NCBI GenBank assembly: GCA_020137815.1
Contig: CM035361.1
Location: forward strand, 1,748,024-1,812,023
Direction of reading: 5' to 3'
DNA length: 64,000 nt
Source: Hormiphora californensis
Taxonomy: Eukaryota > Ctenophora > Tentaculata > Cydippida > Pleurobrachiidae
Shown here one piece after another: positions 1 to 22,799 of the stretch; the stretch's first letter is position 1, and each line of letters starts with the position of its first letter. The translations under genes were made by a program, and so were the position numbers. Under the pieces are notes generated by a model that saw only the letters and a program-made list of their open reading frames with translations, searched no databases and had not been told where the DNA came from.

Positions 1-866
1 ACTCTTCGCGCGTTGAATAACACAGTGCCATTCACTGTGCTTTATTCTTTCTTGAGACATTTCTCATCCGCGCGCGCTCAATATTCCCTCTCTGAAAGCC
101 CTCTGTAAATTTCAGACCTCACTGGTCAGGAAATACGATTTGGGAGCCTGGACCTCGGCGTGACAGCCGGGAAATGTAAACAAACAAAGATGAGGAGAGG
201 GTGGGTAAAGCGTGATCGTGGTCAAGAAAGAGAGGGAGGGGGAATGTTAAGAAGAATTGTAGGCCGGAGGCCCTTCAAGTTCAAAATAAACATTGGGCCC
301 AGCCTCCCAACCCACAAAACAGGTCTACCTGGGAGAAAGCAGCAAATTCAGGGTCCGCAAAGAGGGGTACGTGGCCGATTAGCTCGTGACAAACATCCCT
401 GAGAGATGGGGGTTTACTGTTTAGAAGTTGGATTGATTCGCTTACTGAAGCTTATTGAGATTTGGTACTGCAACCACTAAGTATAATCTAGTACAGTAGT
501 ACACCCTTCTCTGTATAATTCCAACTCACGGTTCAGGGGTGTACATGGGGTTAGCACCGTGTCGAATGTACTGGGTACTGTGGAACACTCGGAATGCCAG
601 TCCCGCCAGGAAGTCCCGGGAAGAGAGGAGTCCCGCCACGGGACGGAGAGAAAATCCCGTGCAGTCTGGAGGGGGGGGGGTGTCATTAGAAATGTGCGTT
701 CAACACGTGCTAAATAGAAAATCAAGGGGCGAAAAAGACTGTCTTGTTCAACATCAATAGAAACTTAATAATAAATCGAAAAAATACGATAGTTTTAGGT
801 ATCTTGTCAGTTTACAGATTACAGTCGTGAATTAATAAAAAGAGTAAGAGTTTGGAAAACACAAAC
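1..866. other. Downstream intron of hydroxylase gene, no coding sequence seen
   Basis: This stretch lies below the last visible exon of the aromatic amino acid hydroxylase gene (minus strand). The next expected exon, with the catalytic-core motifs of that family, is not here and should lie beyond the left edge. I see only a G run near 670-679 and no recognisable gene or RNA. Short open frames here have no family features. Confidence 0.5.
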
Positions 867-2869
867 CTTTGAGGAAGTTTGAAACTTTTTGCAGCTGAGG
901 AATGCTATCCTTGTTGTAGTTACAATTCTGTACGAGCAAAGGCCAGGCTTTCTTGAATTCCTAGAGGGATATAATATTGATTATTAGTGAAATATTGCAT
1001 ATAACATTTTTTGGAGAGGGCGATGTGGGTTGGAACTATAACGGGGCTCCGGTTCATTTAATTTTCCATCTAATGTAACCTCTTTCTATCTAATAACTTA
1101 CCTTGCAAGCATCTAATATAACTCTTTCCAACTAACAATTATTTACCTTGCAGGCATGGGTTTCAAAGAGGGAGCTAAGTTTGGTGAATACAGTTCTCCA
1201 GGTTTCCAGTTCATCTGTGTTGTACTCAACCGTGGGAATGGGCTCACCACTAGAAGAGAGAAGGAGGGGGTTAGTTGGTGGAATAGTGGGGTTGGAGGGA
1301 GGGGGTTAGTTAGTGGAATAGTGGGGTTGGAAGGAGGGGGTTAGTTAGTGGAATAGTGGGGAGGGAGGAAGGGGGTTAGTTAGTGGAATCTAGTGGGGTT
1401 GGAGAAAGAGAGGGGGTTAGTTAGTGGAATAGTGGGGTTGGAGGGAGGGGGTTAGTTAGTGGAATAGTGGGGTTGGAGGGAGGGGGTTAGTTAGTGGAAT
1501 AGTGGGGTTGGAGGGAGGGGGTTAGTTAGTGGAATCTAGTGGGGTTGGAGGAAGAGAGGGGGTTAGTTAGTGGAATAGTGGGGTTGGAGGGAGGGGGTTA
1601 GTTAGTGGAATAGTGGGGTTGGAGGGAGGGGGTTAGTTAGTGGAATAGTGGGGTTGGAGCTACTAATGGTGAGAATTTAGTGGGAATTGTTAGGGTCCCA
1701 CAACAATCAATCACTGTTACTAGAAGGGGAGGAGTTTGAGGTAGCTATGGAGAAGATGAAAAAGGGAAAATATATCACTATAACTGACTAAGAGACAGAG
1801 ATTTCAGACCACTAACTGTTTGTAGTTGTAAGCAATATCAGCGAACATCTTCCTTCTCTTTCTATAGGTCTCATCAGTAAATCCAGGGTGATCAGAATCC
1901 AGCTCACTACCATAACTGAAGGGGGAGGGGGGAGAATGAACCGTAACTAAAGGGATGGCGGGAGAAGAATGAACCGTAACTGAAGGGGATGAAATCTTGT
2001 AATTTGGATGAGATCGAGACGATAAACATTTTATATCTTTCGTGAGTTTTTCCAAAAACCACTCTTAATAATTCATCTGCAATGTTCAGACATGAACTAC
2101 AAAACCAAGACGATACCTAAGGATTTGAGATGCAAATCTGTCCAACTCGGATATCTTAATAGGGAACCAGGGCACTTCCCCGGCGTTCGTTACCGTCCCT
2201 ATACCCCCAGCATCTCGTCTAGTTAGGACCTGGACGCACTCCTTTCCGCAGATTGATCGTAGCTCTTCAATAGCCTTCCTAAAATGGGGGGTGGGGTATT
2301 AGACGGTGACTGGGACAAGTTCAAAAGTAGAGTTAGAAATGTTAAGGTAATGTATCCCAGTCAAATCCCTCAACGTGTGATAATGCACTCACTTGAAATT
2401 GTCCTCCTGTGTATCGCTTAGTTCCAAATTAACCAAGAACTTGTATTTCTCAGGATCCTCAGTGAGAGGCCGGGACTCAATATGGGTCAAGTTGATTCCC
2501 TTTTCCTGAAAATATCGGCTTGGTAAGACAACTATTGGGGGGAAAACTAACTTTTCTTAGAATAATGGACTGTTATTTTTCTGAAGAGGAAGGTTGCTTT
2601 GCAGGGTAATCTAAACAATCCCTAGCCCTACGTGTTTCCTAGAATTTAACGATTTCGGATAATACATTTACAAATGAATGATATTGTTAATTACAAATGA
2701 ATGATGTTGTTAATTACAATTAATGAATTATGTTGTTAATTACAAATTAATTATGGCCCCCCAATTATGTTGTTACCTGGAAGGGCATGAGAGCCTTGAC
2801 TAGGGCAGATGGTTCATTCTTCACGGAGAACACGACAGACATCTTCTCGCTGCCAACCGTACTGACGTA
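867..2869 (-). CDS. Aromatic amino acid hydroxylase (PAH/TPH/TH family), N-terminal part, six exons
   Basis: Family enzymes use tetrahydrobiopterin, iron and oxygen to hydroxylate phenylalanine, tyrosine or tryptophan in the cytosol. Exons read on the minus strand: 2777-2869, 2393-2505, 2117-2278, 1817-1915, 1147-1249, 867-960. All have GT/AG borders and the phases match throughout. The first two encode an ACT-type regulatory domain (key text NLTHIESRP). The third contains VPWFP and [10 protein letters not shown]; the fourth DSDHPGF and [15 protein letters not shown]; the fifth GEPIPTVEY and THAC; the sixth [13 protein letters not shown]. These are the family landmarks at the start of the catalytic domain. 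The iron-binding histidines and the rest of the core lie beyond the left edge. The start codon exon is not certain; the exon at 2869 begins in phase 0. I cannot assign substrate, so I give no symbol. Confidence 0.93.
1260..1665. repeat. Minisatellite of ~34-36 bp abutting a splice acceptor
   Basis: About ten units containing GGGTTAGTTAGTGGAATAG followed by a G-rich stretch. The array starts about 10 bases upstream of the acceptor of the hydroxylase exon 1147-1249. On the coding (minus) strand each unit reads as CTAACTAACCCCCTCC plus more pyrimidines, which resembles a branch point followed by a polypyrimidine tract. Units vary between a TAGTGGGG and a CTAGTGGGG form. Confidence 0.9.
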
Positions 2870-5035
2870 CTAGAGAGTGGGAAAAGGGGGTTATGGCCAC
2901 GTAAAGGAGGGGAATAAAATGTGAAATAATAGAAAAAGATAATAAGGAAAAGAGAAAGATAGAGAAATGTGTGTAGGCGTCAAGAGAACAGTGTATAATT
3001 ATTCAGCAATCATTTAGCTGTCGAATGCCAATATCGAACACAATTGTACAAGTAAACACGGCTGCATATAAATTGTGATATGAGTGGCGAATTTGATCAC
3101 GAATGCTGACTGAGCATAATCAATGAAGTTTCAAGGATCTTGCATTGATCAATGATGATTCATCATTATTTTGATAATTAATTGTTATGGATCTTGTTGA
3201 TAATGTGTTCAGCTCTAGCCAGCCTGAAGCGCTATAATATCAGGTGTTTCAGCCGATTTAAAACATTGAACCTACTTCCTTTCTCAACCCTGTTATTGTA
3301 TCTAGCTGCTATGCAGTCCAGTCATGTGTGTCTGACTTAACAAGAGACACATAAAATAAACCAGCCAGCAGGAAATGTGTCTAGATTATCCTGTCTATTT
3401 CTCTCAAACATGTACTATCTCGCTCTCTTTCTATAATATGTTCCGGGAAATAACCCAGGCTCAAGTCTCAACATATCTAAGGGTCGTGACAATGACTTAC
3501 TGATCACAACTGTCAATCTGACAAATGTGGAACTAAAACAGAGACACTAGACAGACAAAAGCGCCAGACATAAACAAGGAAGTGAGTGAAAGAGAGTGAA
3601 AGAGAGTGAAAGAGAGTGAAAGAGAGTAAAAGAGAGGGAAAGTGACCACTGTTATTATTCATAGCGCAGATAATTGTATTGGCAGCAATTCAAGTTGAGC
3701 TAAAGTTTATCAGTTGAGTTGAAGTCATGCAGCAAGTATCCAGCAAGTATTATATATCAGTTACTATTGCAGATCTGGTGGTGCAGTGAAGAATAATAAT
3801 GTTGATTCAGTGGAAAGAAAAACAGGAAACCAGCTGTGGCGGTAACTACAAACAATCAGCAGTACTGCAGTGATGTTTTCTAAATACAGCAGTACATTGT
3901 ATAACAGCAGTGCAGTATACCGGTGTGTGTTCTAAATCAGTTGACAATATGCCAGATTAACTCTCTGTCACAGTATGAATGAACAGTGAAATGGCAAAAT
4001 GTATTCTTATAATTAGTTCATTAGTTCAATAGCTAAAGTTGTATAAGCAATGTATCTGGATGTTAGCGAGAAGTTTGAAAAACGGCCAAAGGGACTACTG
4101 CAGCAGTGGTATATTAAACGAAAGCCAATCAACCGCAGATATGAAACAATTTTGACATGGTAGAAAAAAGAGAGAGAGAGAGAAAGCGAGAGAAAGAGAG
4201 ATGAAAAAAGATATTTGCACGTTTACATTTCATATCCAGTGTGACAATGTGATTTTCCTATATCTCAAATCGCTGCTGATTTTCTAGATCATTCAAATTA
4301 TGCACTGTGCTTCAAAATCCCACACATTTCGGTTCTCGTTATTAATTAATTATCCGCCATTAGATTTCATCTGGTTGAATGCTGCTGCTTAGCTCACTCT
4401 ACTTACCTCCTTTTGGGTTGGGTTCCAGTAGGTTTTGTAGGTAACCTGCTGTAGGATAACGTTTTGGTGAACACATCACCTTTCTACTGCGAGCAACAGA
4501 GAATGTTTTGACAGGGTTTTCTTACAACCTAGCCCCATAGTAACATGTGTGACTCACTAACAGATGAATTTTATGTAATGATATTATGTGTGGGTATAAT
4601 GTGTTATGAAACCTAATAACCTAGCTAATATACACCACTCTACATTATTGTCATTTACCAGCTGCACATTGAGACGGATTAGAAACACCAATTACTCACT
4701 CATCTTACTATATAATGCAAAAACACCCGAAACTTGATCCCACCCATGCATGTTTGGTGGTCCCTAAATCGTCGTCATCAAGATCAGATCACGTAACAAG
4801 TAGCATGCTAAGAGCACCCCACATGCGTGCTCAGATCACCCAACTGAGGATCAGATCATCCAATAGAGGATCAGATCACCCCACCCACGATCAGATCACC
4901 CCAGTGACTATCAGATCATCCCAGTGAGTATCAGATCCCACATTTCACCCAGTAGTCCAATGTGTGTGATGAGATCCCCCATATAGAGTGGTAAAATAGA
5001 CAAAGACGTGACGACAGAGAAATTGAGATACAAAT

Positions 5036-5088
<53 letters not shown>

Positions 5089-5166
5089 AGGATAGAGACG
5101 AGCATGAGAGAGCGAGAGAGAGAGAGAGATCTAGAGGAGAGTATGAGAGAGAGAGAGGAGAGAGAT

Positions 5167-5209
<43 letters not shown>

Positions 5210-5244
5210 TGAAGAGGCGATGAGAGAGAGACAGAGAGAGATAG

Positions 5245-5315
<71 letters not shown>

Positions 5316-5846
5316 GACAGAGAGACAGAGACAGCGAGATAGAGAACTGAGAAGTGAGAGATATGAAAAACGATCAGTTTTATGCCATCCGTAGGATGGC
5401 CTGGGTCCACTAGTGGAATATAACACACGGTATTGTTTCCTAATACTCTACCTGCTACCAATATCTCTTCTACTATTAGAAGTTCTGAAGTTATTAGCAT
5501 CTCAGTTAAATATATACAATTGTACTATACAGAATGCTATGTACACTTGTACACTGCTATCATCAGCTACTATACAGCCCGTTTTGATGAGTACTGTGTA
5601 GTTACATTGCAGAGTCGTGTCCAGCTACATTCACTAGTACATGTTACAGAGAGAGAGAGACATATATTCACAGATCTGTGTTACAAATTCACAAATGTGT
5701 TACGGGTGTGTTACAAATACTAGCTACCATAGATCTCTTACAAAAACAAGGTGCCAGCTGAAATGAAGCAAAATACAAAATCCGGGTACAGCAGATATTT
5801 CCAGATACAGCATTATATTTCCAGATACAGCATTATATTTCCTAAC
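2870..5846. other. Non-coding stretch upstream of the hydroxylase exons
   Basis: I find no recognisable exon. Contents: a short GAGTGAAAGA tandem at about 3588-3640, AG-rich tracts at about 4170-4205, a short imperfect tandem built on GATCAGATCACCCC between about 4780 and 4945, and the long AG array annotated separately. The first coding exon of the hydroxylase may lie here or further right. Long frames crossing the AG array are artefacts of the repeat. Confidence 0.5.
5038..5330. repeat. (AG)n-rich microsatellite, interrupted
   Basis: Nearly 300 bases of AG dinucleotides with occasional GAT, GAC and GAA interruptions. It produces spurious Ser/Leu-rich frames on the minus strand. No gene is implied. 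Confidence 0.97.
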
Positions 5847-6542
5847 CCTCGTGTTCTCCAGTTTAGTAGAAACTGCTGGTGCAGTAGTAGTTCCCCAGTG
5901 CAGCACAGCGGATACCTTCCCCACACCATCACTCAGATTGTTGTTGGTAACCTCCATAATCTCCGTTTGATCGTTGCAGCTCGTATCTTGTATTTCACAA
6001 GTTTCACTCTCAACCGTTTCTTCATTCTCTTCCAAAGTTGTGTTCACTTCCATATCATCGGTGTTATCAATGTTGTTATCATTGTTGTTGCCTAGCACTT
6101 TATTAGCGGTTCCATCTTTCTCAGTGTTATCTCCTACAGTGTTACCATCATCCATAGCTCCAGCAGTTGAGCTTTCTGCAGTTTCATTCTCCTCTTCCTC
6201 TTGTTGTTCTACAACACAGCTTTCATCACCCTCCTCCTGTGTTTCACAGTTGGGTAGATCGTTGTCATGGTTACCATTTCCATCACCATGGTTACCATTC
6301 CCTTCACCAGGGGAACCTTTACCATCACCCGGGGAACCACTAGTTGCTGCGATAGTATCTAATATCCGGTGAGCCGTTGCGGTAGATGACTCCCCTCCAG
6401 CAGGATTCATATCATCATCACACGGTTCAGATGTAACAGTGGCAGGTTCCTCCTCAGCCCCTTCCTCAGCTTCAGCCTCCTCAGGTCCCTCTAAACCGTC
6501 CATGGTAAACACCTCGTCTCCCTCATCCAGCCCTTCTTCAAC
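5847..6542 (-). CDS. Putative exon encoding an acidic, low-complexity protein segment
   Basis: A 696-base open stretch on the minus strand, bordered by a possible acceptor (CTAAG before 6542) and donor (GTTAGG after 5847), both in phase 0. The 232 residues are rich in Glu, Asp, Asn, Gly, Ser and Thr, with runs such as EQQEEEENETAESS. The first internal Met follows DEVFT near 6502. No domain is recognised. It lies upstream of, and in a phase compatible with, the first visible hydroxylase exon at 2869, so it could be an N-terminal extension of that gene, a separate gene, or a chance open frame in low-complexity DNA. I cannot choose among these. Confidence 0.35.
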
Positions 6543-8096
6543 CTTAGTACACACAAGGAATATATAAAATGAGTCATGAATTGAACCACGAGTGTTTACA
6601 AGGAATACAAAATACAAATTACAAATGTTTCTCTAGCAAATGCTAGATCGTCAGTTATTGAGTCATGTTGACGGGTATGGGAGTTTATGGCAACAAGACT
6701 GGTTATAAAATCACAACTTGACAACAATGATAATTACAATGATGATAATTGCAATGATGATAATTGCAATGATGATAAATGATAATTTTGTGTTTGTACA
6801 TGATATGATTATAACAACAATGTTTTACTACATATTTTAGTGTTTTTTGTTTCACGATCAGATCACACATCTAAGTACATTTGAGCTCTACTGCTATATT
6901 CCTGTCTATGCATTCTTTATATGGGGGGTATGTATTGAAACATCATGCTTTATATGATTTAAACGTTTTTCTACTCCCCCCTCGTCTAACCAGTATTATA
7001 CAGCATATGGAATAATTACTAGGGGGGTTAGGAAGAGGGTGCTTCTGGAGACGAAATTCGCCTTTTTCGATAGAAATCACCCACGTACAGGAATTGCCAA
7101 CTTGGCAATGTCATCATTATATTACAAGTGCTTGATTTTGAAAATTAAATCAAAAGGGTGCCAAAACCGGAGTTTATTTGAAAAACACAAAACATAAAAC
7201 ATGTATATGACAGATCACAGACAAGGAACATACACATAAAGAGAGACATCTCACTATCACAGTACTAGACTACACACAGATCACTGTGACACCACAAAAT
7301 TTTAGTACTTTCTATTTACCGGTGTGTTATGTACTTTTCTGGATTCAGTCGCCATAATTTCTGTATTGGAATGCGGGATTTTACCAAACAAACAAAACAA
7401 ACCAATATTTGGACAAAGCAAGATCTGATTTCTAGAAAGAAAACATTGGACATAACACACAAGACTGATCCAACTGGAGATCGCAAGCATGTGATTGGAG
7501 TTTTAACAAGATTACAAGATACATACCGAGGCACTTTTAGATATCTTTGTAGTAGCCTGCAGATAGAGGGGGATTACAACTCAATCAGGAGACATGAGAA
7601 TATTGGATTGTTCTATAAAACTTGTGTGAACTGGATGTTAATCAGTGATTCATTGGAATTGATTATTAGATTATTTACCTCAGTTTGGTCAGTCCGCCTT
7701 TTCTTTGCGTCCATATTGAAATCTATCCTGATTTGCTAAGAAAGGTTGATTACGTTAAACAAATAAAAACTGCCCTCGTCAGGACTGTTCCTGATACGAC
7801 GGTTCCTGATGGGAGTTTTCCTACCCTGCATGTCATCAGATGACGGTCATCAACGAATGTAAACTGTAAATTCTTTTTTTATAACTGTTCGTCCCCTTGG
7901 ACCTTGGTTCGCACGTTATTTATATTTGTGCATCGGAAACTTTTTTGGCTCTCACGCCTTTGTTTCTCAACCAAATTCGTCAAACCAAAATTGTCCGGGC
8001 TCACAAAATTATGCTCTTTATAAGACTTGTTAGTGGTGAGGGCATTGCTTCGATAGACTGATCGATCAAACGGCGTTCTCCAAGCACTAACAACGC
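6543..8096. other. Non-coding stretch, nothing recognised
   Basis: AT-rich DNA with a short TGATGATAATTGCAA tandem near 6725-6785. Open frames near 7300-7740 on both strands overlap each other and carry no domain that I know. No RNA gene is recognised. Confidence 0.4.
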
Positions 8097-10860
8097 ATTT
8101 GATTTGATTTGATTTGAAAAAGGATAAAAATCGATATACAATATATAAAGACAATATCCCGGTTGGCTCCTATTGACGGAGTGTCAATATAGACGGAGCG
8201 CTTACACCTCAAAATACTATAAAAATTCACACACAGACAGTTCTCGCACACTACGGACAAACAGACTAATATAGTATACTTTTAATAGCTAAATAAAAAT
8301 AGAAATGGCTATAAGGCTATTCACACTAGACTAGATGGTTAATTTTAATTCACTCATTAATGATAAAAATAATTACTTACCCTTGCCCATTTTTCCTAGT
8401 CCCCCACCCCTCCCCCATAATCCCCATCCAAAATTTAGTATACCGTCGGCTGTTGATAGAGATTTATATCAGATAGAATTCATATCTGTGGTGGGGGCGC
8501 CCGTCCTGTTTCAAACTGTTCAACACCACTCCAAACCTCATATTTGAGTACAATGTAAATGAGCTATGTGTGGAGGTGGGAGAGATACTGCAGAAATAAA
8601 GGAAGAGAAAGGGACCCCCACCACAGAGGCGAATTAAGTTGTGTCATGTAAGGCGTTCCAGAGATGGTCTTTCAGTTTGGAGGAAAATAAATTGTGTTCG
8701 GTTGTATTTCTCAGTTCTTGAGGCAGTAAATTCCACTCAAGGTGGCAACAGTAGAAGTAACAGTTTTTGAACAGGTCCACTCTGGGTTGTTCAATGCATA
8801 TAATGTTCGTTCTGTCTCGTTTCGTTTGTTGTCTGGTGGTGCGTCTGAAATGTGATTCCGGATCGTATTTTTGTAGGAAAGATGGAAATTTTATAGGAGA
8901 TGTTTCATAGAATATTTTATGGAACAACTTAAGATCATTATATTGAAATTTTTGAGTCATTGGGAGTACGTCAATCTCCCTGAGTTTCTTTACATACGTT
9001 TCTAAATTATAACTAGTGTCTGTTTCACCGAATATCCATTTTGTGGCACGTTTCTGCAAACTTTCAAACTTAAGCAGACTTGAATCACTTACTGGTCGCC
9101 ATATTTGGCTACAGTGTTCGAACAGGGATCTAACTAGACTAATGTAGAGGTTCTTCTTCTTTAGGGGGCATTTAACTAATATTCCTACACGCTTCACCAG
9201 TCCTAATCTTTGAGAAGCTTTGGAAACAACAGTTTTCTGGTGTTCTATTGGCGATAATTTGTGGTTAGTTGAGACTCCTAGATCAATTTCTTTTTCACAT
9301 GATTTAATTTCATTTCTGTCTAAGCGATAATTTAATTGATGTCGATTAATGTTTTGAGTACATCTAAGCAGCTTACACTTGTTGGGATGGAATATCATTT
9401 TATTATCGTTAGCCCATTGCACTAAACTATCGATGTCGGGCTGCAAACTATCTTCTTCACTATTTATAACACGCCATATTTTAAGATCATCTGCATATAG
9501 CCTAATTTTAGTTAGATCATCATCTCTTACAACATTAACTATATCATTTATAAATAACACAAACAAGAAAGGCCCTAGTATTGAGCCTTGTGGAACTCCA
9601 CTCCTGACCTCTACCCATTCTGAGAAATCCCCATCTAGCACAACCCTTTGTTGCCTACCGGATAAATAATTTATTAGGAAACGTAACATCTTACCTTCTA
9701 AATTGAACTCATTTTTTAATTTTCTTATAATTACGTCATGTGATACACTATCGAAGGCCTTCTGAAAGTCAAAGTAAACTATGTCTGTTTGATATCGGTT
9801 ATTTATGTTAAGCGCTAATTCGCAATTAAATTCAATCAGCTGCGACGTACATGACTTAAGGGGTACAAAACCATGCTGATAGGGAGTTATTTTATCTAAA
9901 CAGGCTTTGTATAGGCGTTCTCTTACTAATTTCTCAAACACTTTCATAACAAGGCAAGTCAGGGATATAGGCCTATAATTCTCAACGCATGAACGATCCC
10001 CTTTCTTGTGAACTGGGACAACGTTCGCAGTTTTCCACTCTGTTGGTATACATCCCTCTGTATATGATTTATTGAATATAAGAGTAAGTGGATAAGCTAG
10101 GGATTTGTGACATTTCTTAAGGACAACACCATCAATATTATCTGGACCTGTTGCTTTTGATACATCCAACTTTTTTAGAATTTTTAGGATCTCATCATAT
10201 CTAAACTTCTCAAAGTTAAAATCAGTAGTGTGATCTCTATCCATATCCACAGTTTCTTGGTAAGTGCTAGATTCAGTGAATTGATTACAGAAAAATTCAT
10301 TGAACATTTCACACTTACGATGACTCACAGAACTGTAATTGTTATTAAATTGTACTGTCTCAGGAATTCTAGTACTATTTGTCTTGGACTTAACGTGTTT
10401 GAAAAATTTCTTAGATACATTAGCATTTGGTGAGTCTTCATCTATAATAGAGGAGAGCTCAAGAAAGGATGTTTCTTTCTCAATTGCAAGTGCTCTATAT
10501 TGATGTTCTTTGAGTTCGTACTCCTCTTTAGCTACAATACTATCTTTATTTTTTAGGAAGGTTTTTCTAGAGTTATCAAACGATTTCTTAAGTTGGCGTA
10601 GCTCTTCATCATACCAGGGTGGTTGTGAGCCAATTTTTACATTGACTAATGGCACATTGTGACGAAGTGCAATGTCCAACCTCGACTTAAAGATTTGCAG
10701 GGACTGCTCCGCTGACAGATCCTTGAACTGTGCTAACCAGCACGGTATACCCTCTCTTTTGGGATCCCTATACTTACTGTGTGCGCGAATACGGGAGAGA
10801 GGACAGCGCAGGAGGGAGAGAAGAAGAGGGGATATCATACCCAAACAATGCATAGGCCCA
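8097..10860 (-). mobile_element. 5'-truncated non-LTR retrotransposon (CR1/jockey-like LINE)
   Basis: The minus strand carries a long reverse transcriptase frame (8634-10853), then about 530 bases of possible 3' UTR, ending in a short CAAAT tandem at 8097-8116, as many CR1-like LINEs end in short tandem repeats. The 5' part, including the apurinic endonuclease, is missing. The 5' boundary near 10860 is set only by loss of similarity to coding sequence. I did not identify a target-site duplication. Confidence 0.8.
8634..10853 (-). CDS. LINE reverse transcriptase ORF (ORF2 fragment)
   Basis: The 739-residue frame is uninterrupted. It starts with a linker typical of the stretch between endonuclease and reverse transcriptase (PPWYDEELRQLKKSF), then the reverse transcriptase palm and fingers: KKGDRSCVENYRPISLT, QHGFVPLKSC, DFQKAFDSVSH, SGVPQGSILGP and the catalytic LYADDLKIW near residue 450. 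A C-terminal region with Trp/Cys-rich motifs follows. The reaction is target-primed reverse transcription of the element's RNA. Because the endonuclease is absent, this copy should not be autonomous, but the open frame suggests a fairly young insertion. It sits between the septin 3' end and the hydroxylase region. Clade assignment within the jockey/CR1 group is approximate. Confidence 0.93.
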   Translation of the reverse strand: MHCLGMISPLLLSLLRCPLSRIRAHSKYRDPKREGIPCWLAQFKDLSAEQSLQIFKSRLDIALRHNVPLVNVKIGSQPPWYDEELRQLKKSFDNSRKTFLKNKDSIVAKEEYELKEHQYRALAIEKETSFLELSSIIDEDSPNANVSKKFFKHVKSKTNSTRIPETVQFNNNYSSVSHRKCEMFNEFFCNQFTESSTYQETVDMDRDHTTDFNFEKFRYDEILKILKKLDVSKATGPDNIDGVVLKKCHKSLAYPLTLIFNKSYTEGCIPTEWKTANVVPVHKKGDRSCVENYRPISLTCLVMKVFEKLVRERLYKACLDKITPYQHGFVPLKSCTSQLIEFNCELALNINNRYQTDIVYFDFQKAFDSVSHDVIIRKLKNEFNLEGKMLRFLINYLSGRQQRVVLDGDFSEWVEVRSGVPQGSILGPFLFVLFINDIVNVVRDDDLTKIRLYADDLKIWRVINSEEDSLQPDIDSLVQWANDNKMIFHPNKCKLLRCTQNINRHQLNYRLDRNEIKSCEKEIDLGVSTNHKLSPIEHQKTVVSKASQRLGLVKRVGILVKCPLKKKNLYISLVRSLFEHCSQIWRPVSDSSLLKFESLQKRATKWIFGETDTSYNLETYVKKLREIDVLPMTQKFQYNDLKLFHKIFYETSPIKFPSFLQKYDPESHFRRTTRQQTKRDRTNIICIEQPRVDLFKNCYFYCCHLEWNLLPQELRNTTEHNLFSSKLKDHLWNALHDTT

Positions 10861-12041
10861 AAAGCGGGAGCCGTGATATACTTTATAAATTATAATTGTA
10901 TCTTTCCGGTGCTATGCGTTTTTTGCCGAAATATTAGAGCAAGTGGGAGTTGTCAAGCCCAAATACAACGCCACACGTAAAAAGTGGGTGAACACTGAAG
11001 TCTGAACAGTTAAAAAATGGAGTTTACGAAGCAAATTTCCATGTAAAAAAGTAGTGCTCACGTAATTGTCAGCACTACAGACGGAAATTCTCGTCAGGAA
11101 ACTGGTAGAGGGTTTGCCATCGAGCCAAATGAGCATACTCAGAAATTTTCAGGTCCGTCGAGCACATGAAGGTCTAAAGCGCAAGGCCGAAGTGATTTTT
11201 TAAATTTTTTGTTGGCCTATGCTACAGGCCCTAAAGCCTAGAAGCCGTGGAAAACGCGCGCACTTGGGGTCTGCAGCGCATGCCAAAATTTTTTGTTTCG
11301 TTTTGTTTTTCAAATCTTTTTTATCAAGAAAGAAAGATTTAAAACTTCCGCGCCGTCGCGTTAATGCGCGCGTAATTGCGCATATGTTTGATAAAATTTT
11401 CGCGCGCTCCATTTCATACCTTCGCTGCAAGTAAGCTGAATGGCACACCTTTTTCAAATTCAACACTGACACGTTCTTCGTAAAGTTAAAAAGTCGTCGT
11501 TTTAGAAGGGAATAAAAGCAAATATATTTATGATTACAATAATGCAGATGCTTGTGTGACACAATTCATAATTCAAGCCTAATTATGTATTAGTAAAAGT
11601 ACTAAATTGAAAGGTAATTAATACCGGTTTTTACCCGATTGCCGACAAATATGAATAACATAACACATATCTTTTGCAAAAGGTTCACGTTTGGGTGACA
11701 TTTTCCGATACAGTAACACAGATCTAGCAGTGTCTAATATGTCGCAATTATATTGACATAACTAATCAACTTGTGCCCAACTCCAGTACATACAATATTT
11801 GAAAAAAAATCTCCCCAATGATAAAACTTATCAACGTACTCAATACGGATTGGTCTAATTCTATTTTTGCCCTTCTTTATAAAAACGTAAAAAATTGACT
11901 ACCTCTCATAATAATACGTCACTTTGTATTTGTAATCACAACATATCATTCACATACACGGTAGAAACTAATTAGTTTGAACAAAATATTTCACGCTATT
12001 TAATAATCCACCACGCTCGAGAAAGTCCAATTAATAATCCA
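10861..12041. other. Intergenic stretch between LINE and septin 3' end
   Basis: No gene recognised. There is a CG-rich patch with CGCGCG words near 11250-11410. A possible ATTAAA polyadenylation signal for septin (minus strand) lies at 11999-12004, 38 bases past its stop codon. Confidence 0.4.
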
Positions 12042-22771
<10,730 letters not shown>

Positions 22772-22799
22772 AACCCATATAATAATTTGTGAGGATAAT

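Noticed and set aside
4911-5500. Ser/Leu-rich long frames
   Set aside because: Translation of an AG microsatellite; the same happens at 14209-14492 and 32808-33125.
7302-7739. Possible small gene on either strand
   Set aside because: Overlapping frames on both strands, no domain, no convincing splice sites or signals.
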